A stretch of 7,543 bases of DNA from an uncultured Collinsella sp. (GTDB lineage Bacteria > Actinomycetota > Coriobacteriia > Coriobacteriales > Coriobacteriaceae), in contig CABUZE010000036.1 of the NCBI GenBank assembly GCA_902495955.1, positions 1-7,543 on the forward strand. Direction: 5' to 3'. Positions 5,839 through 7,543 of this stretch are shown in pieces (positions within the stretch are counted from its first letter, which is position 1; each line of letters opens with the position of its first letter). The notes beneath the pieces were generated by a model, which ran no database searches, was not told the origin of the DNA, and was given only the letters and a program-made list of their open reading frames with translations. Made by a program: the position numbers and the translations under genes.

Positions 5839-6489
5839 ATGATCAAGGCTGTTATTTTTGACATGGACGGAACGCTGGTCGATACCGAGCGTTTGGGCAT
5901 TAAGGCATGGAAGGCGGGCGCTGCCGAGCTGGGGGTCGCGATTGATGAAGCGCTGATCCATCAGTTTATCGGTCGCACGCTGCCCGATGTTATGGACCTC
6001 CTTGATAAGCATTATGGCAGCCACGAAACCACCGAGGCGGTCTATGCCCGTCACAAGGAGATTCGCGACGAGATGGTCAAGACCGAACTGGAGCTTAAGG
6101 CCGGCGCCGCCGAGTGCATAGACGAGCTGCTGGCTGCGGGCTATCACGTGGGTCTAGCGACGTCGTCGCGCCTCGTTACGGCCGAGCGCAACCTTAAGAT
6201 GGTCGGTCTTTTTGACAAGTTTGAAACGGTGACCTGTGGCGAGGACGTCGTGCACGGTAAGCCCGACCCCGAGATGTATCTGCTCGCCTGCGAGCGCGCG
6301 GGCTTTGCCCCCGAGGAGTGCGCCGTGGTCGAGGATTCGCGCAACGGCTGCGTCTCGGGCATCACGGCCGGCTGCCACGTCTTTGCCGTGCCCGATATCG
6401 TGCCGCTGCCGCAGGATGTGGTGGATGGCTGCGAGGCCGTGCTCGATACGTTGTTCGATCTGGCGGCGGCGGTCAAGGCTGTGCACTAG
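5839..6489 (+). CDS. HAD-superfamily IA hydrolase, beta-phosphoglucomutase-like
   Basis: A 216-aa cytosolic HAD phosphatase or phosphomutase. Motif I is DMDGT (8-12), with Asp8 as nucleophile and Asp10 as acid/base. Motif II is in LATSSR (106-111). Motif III is Lys141 in GKPDPEMY. Motif IV is EDS (165-167) with Glu165 and Asp166 binding magnesium. Residues ~15-90 form the helical C1 cap that sets subfamily IA apart. The tandem of motif I followed by VDTE and the late VVEDSRNG is typical of PgmB-like and sugar-phosphatase members. The substrate cannot be read from sequence; a phosphosugar is most likely. The ATG at 5839 has GGGGGA 5 nt upstream. The gene is divergent from larE and convergent with a LacI regulator, with a terminator in between, so it appears to stand alone. 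Confidence 0.9.
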   Translation: MIKAVIFDMDGTLVDTERLGIKAWKAGAAELGVAIDEALIHQFIGRTLPDVMDLLDKHYGSHETTEAVYARHKEIRDEMVKTELELKAGAAECIDELLAAGYHVGLATSSRLVTAERNLKMVGLFDKFETVTCGEDVVHGKPDPEMYLLACERAGFAPEECAVVEDSRNGCVSGITAGCHVFAVPDIVPLPQDVVDGCEAVLDTLFDLAAAVKAVH

Positions 6490-6529
6490 GCAATTGCGGC
6501 GTTGAAGAGAGTAGTTGGCCGTGTCTTTG

Positions 6530-6579
6530 CGCCTAAGCAAAAGAGGTCCGGCAATGGTCGGGCCTCTTTTGCTTAGGCG
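6530..6579. terminator. Bidirectional intrinsic terminator
   Basis: A 17-bp perfect stem (6530-6546 with 6563-6579) continues inward through T6547-G6562 and three more pairs to an 8-nt loop. The GC core GAGGTCCG is flanked by AAAA on the left arm and TTTT on the right, so a U-run follows the core in both directions. A further TTTTT follows at 6583-6587. It separates the convergent HAD and LacI genes. Confidence 0.9.
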
Positions 6580-6604
6580 GCGTTTTTGCATACTGGCCGA
6601 CGTG

Positions 6605-7543
6605 CTATAGATACGCGCCTAGGTTGATGGCGGTGGCTTCGGCGTGGCTGCTCGCCTGGGTGCTGGCGCGCTCGAGGAGGAACGGCCGCACGAGTTCTTG
6701 GCGGTTGATATCCTCCGCGGTGGTGACTGCGGCGACGGTGCGCGCTGCAGAGCCGACGCGGATATGCTTGGTCTTTGCCGGGGCTTTGTTCTCAATCTGC
6801 TCCATCAGCAGTTGGACACCCTTGCGGCCAATTTCGTAACCCGGCGGCGCCACGGTGGTGAGGGGGACCGATCCGCTCCAAGCGAGTGGGTTGCCGTCGC
6901 ATCCGGCCACGCGAACCTGCTCGGGGACGGAGATGCCTTTGTCGACCAATGCCGAGATAACGCCCGAGGCTAACACGTCGGTCAGGCCGACGACAAAATC
7001 GGGGCGTTCGTCGGCAGGGCGCCCGGCAATCTGAGCGCCAATGCTGTAGCCGTCGGCTGCGGTATTCCACTCTCCGGCGTCAATGACTTCAATTTTGATA
7101 TCGGGATGCAGGGCGAGGGCCTTGTGAATGCCAAGTACGCGCAGGGTGAGCTGCATGAATGCCGCTCTGCCCACAACGGTGATATGGCGTGCGCCGCGGG
7201 CGATGGCGAGCTCGGCGATAATGCGCCCCTGCGCCTCGTTGTCGGCGGCCACGTAGTAACCGGGCTCGGAGCAGTGGATGTCCAGATGGACGATCGGCAC
7301 GGGCATCTTGGTCGTTGCGGGGTGCCAGTCGGGGGACGCCATGGGCTGAACCATGACGCCGGACATTTGCGTGCCCATAAAGTAGCGCAGGTAATGGTCC
7401 TGGAGAATATCGTCGTTGTCGGCGTTGGCGATGAGCAGGTCGTAACCGTGCTTGCGGGCCTCGTTATGGGCGCCGCTGGCAATTTGGAGCGAAAAACCGT
7501 GGTCGAGACGGGGAAGGACCAGGCCAAAAGACTTGGTGGTGCC
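6605..7543 (-). CDS. LacI-family transcriptional regulator (5' end outside window)
   Basis: The frame is open from the window edge to a TAG at 6605-6607, giving 312 residues without a start. The ATG at 7376-7378 is internal: the 55 codons before it continue the family pattern. The fragment begins near the core domain (TKSFGLVLPRLDHGFSLQI), followed by ASGAHNEARKHGYDLLIANAD, as in LacI/GalR sugar-sensing domains. Later motifs are PDFVVGLTDVLASGVISAL, VRVAGCDGNPLAWSGSVPLTTV and GYEIGRKGVQLLMEQI, matching the ligand-binding and dimer regions. The N-terminal helix-turn-helix (~45-60 aa) lies beyond the window. LacI proteins bind operator DNA and release or tighten it on binding a sugar. The target genes are probably beyond 7543. 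After the usual end, a tail of ~45 residues (from ~ITAEDIN-like TTAEDIN on) runs to GAYL*. Confidence 0.9.
   Translation of the reverse strand, partial: GTTKSFGLVLPRLDHGFSLQIASGAHNEARKHGYDLLIANADNDDILQDHYLRYFMGTQMSGVMVQPMASPDWHPATTKMPVPIVHLDIHCSEPGYYVAADNEAQGRIIAELAIARGARHITVVGRAAFMQLTLRVLGIHKALALHPDIKIEVIDAGEWNTAADGYSIGAQIAGRPADERPDFVVGLTDVLASGVISALVDKGISVPEQVRVAGCDGNPLAWSGSVPLTTVAPPGYEIGRKGVQLLMEQIENKAPAKTKHIRVGSAARTVAAVTTAEDINRQELVRPFLLERASTQASSHAEATAINLGAYL

Overview
This window looks like chromosomal DNA from a high-GC, gut-type Gram-positive bacterium. The gene content and protein style (EF-G-like paralogue, LarE, secreted nuclease, LacI regulator, polar amino-acid ABC transporter) best fit a Coriobacteriia member such as Collinsella. 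This is an inference from recognition, not from a search. I see no IS element, prophage gene, CRISPR array, tRNA or rRNA.

Layout. (1) 1-906, plus strand: the 3' end of an amino-acid ABC permease gene overlaps a complete ATPase gene by 8 bp, and a strong intrinsic terminator (940-976) closes the operon. (2) 977-1216: non-coding leader with several short stems, a weak T-box-like motif and a strong Shine-Dalgarno. (3) 1217-3292, plus strand: a 691-aa EF-G-like protein whose domains IV and V are conserved but whose G1, G3, G4 and G5 nucleotide-binding motifs are all degenerate. (4) 3328-3357: a 13-bp GUAA-loop hairpin between convergent genes. (5) 3423-4406, minus strand: membrane-anchored or secreted DNA/RNA non-specific endonuclease. 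(6) 4407-4786: a 380-bp non-coding gap holding a ~104-nt extended hairpin (4645-4748), whose non-Watson-Crick pairs are all G-U on the plus strand, and a perfect 12-bp inverted repeat (4760-4786) next to the larE stop. (7) 4787-5665, minus strand: LarE-type sulfur transferase. (8) 5666-5838: divergent promoter region. (9) 5839-6489, plus strand: HAD-IA beta-phosphoglucomutase-like phosphatase. (10) 6530-6579: bidirectional terminator. (11) 6605-7543, minus strand: LacI-family regulator lacking its N-terminal DNA-binding part because the window ends.

Working together: only the permease/ATPase pair is a clear operon. The other genes appear to be separate units, arranged convergently or divergently and separated by terminators. 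The two items most worth a second look are the EF-G-like protein with a damaged GTPase centre and the large structured element at 4645-4748.
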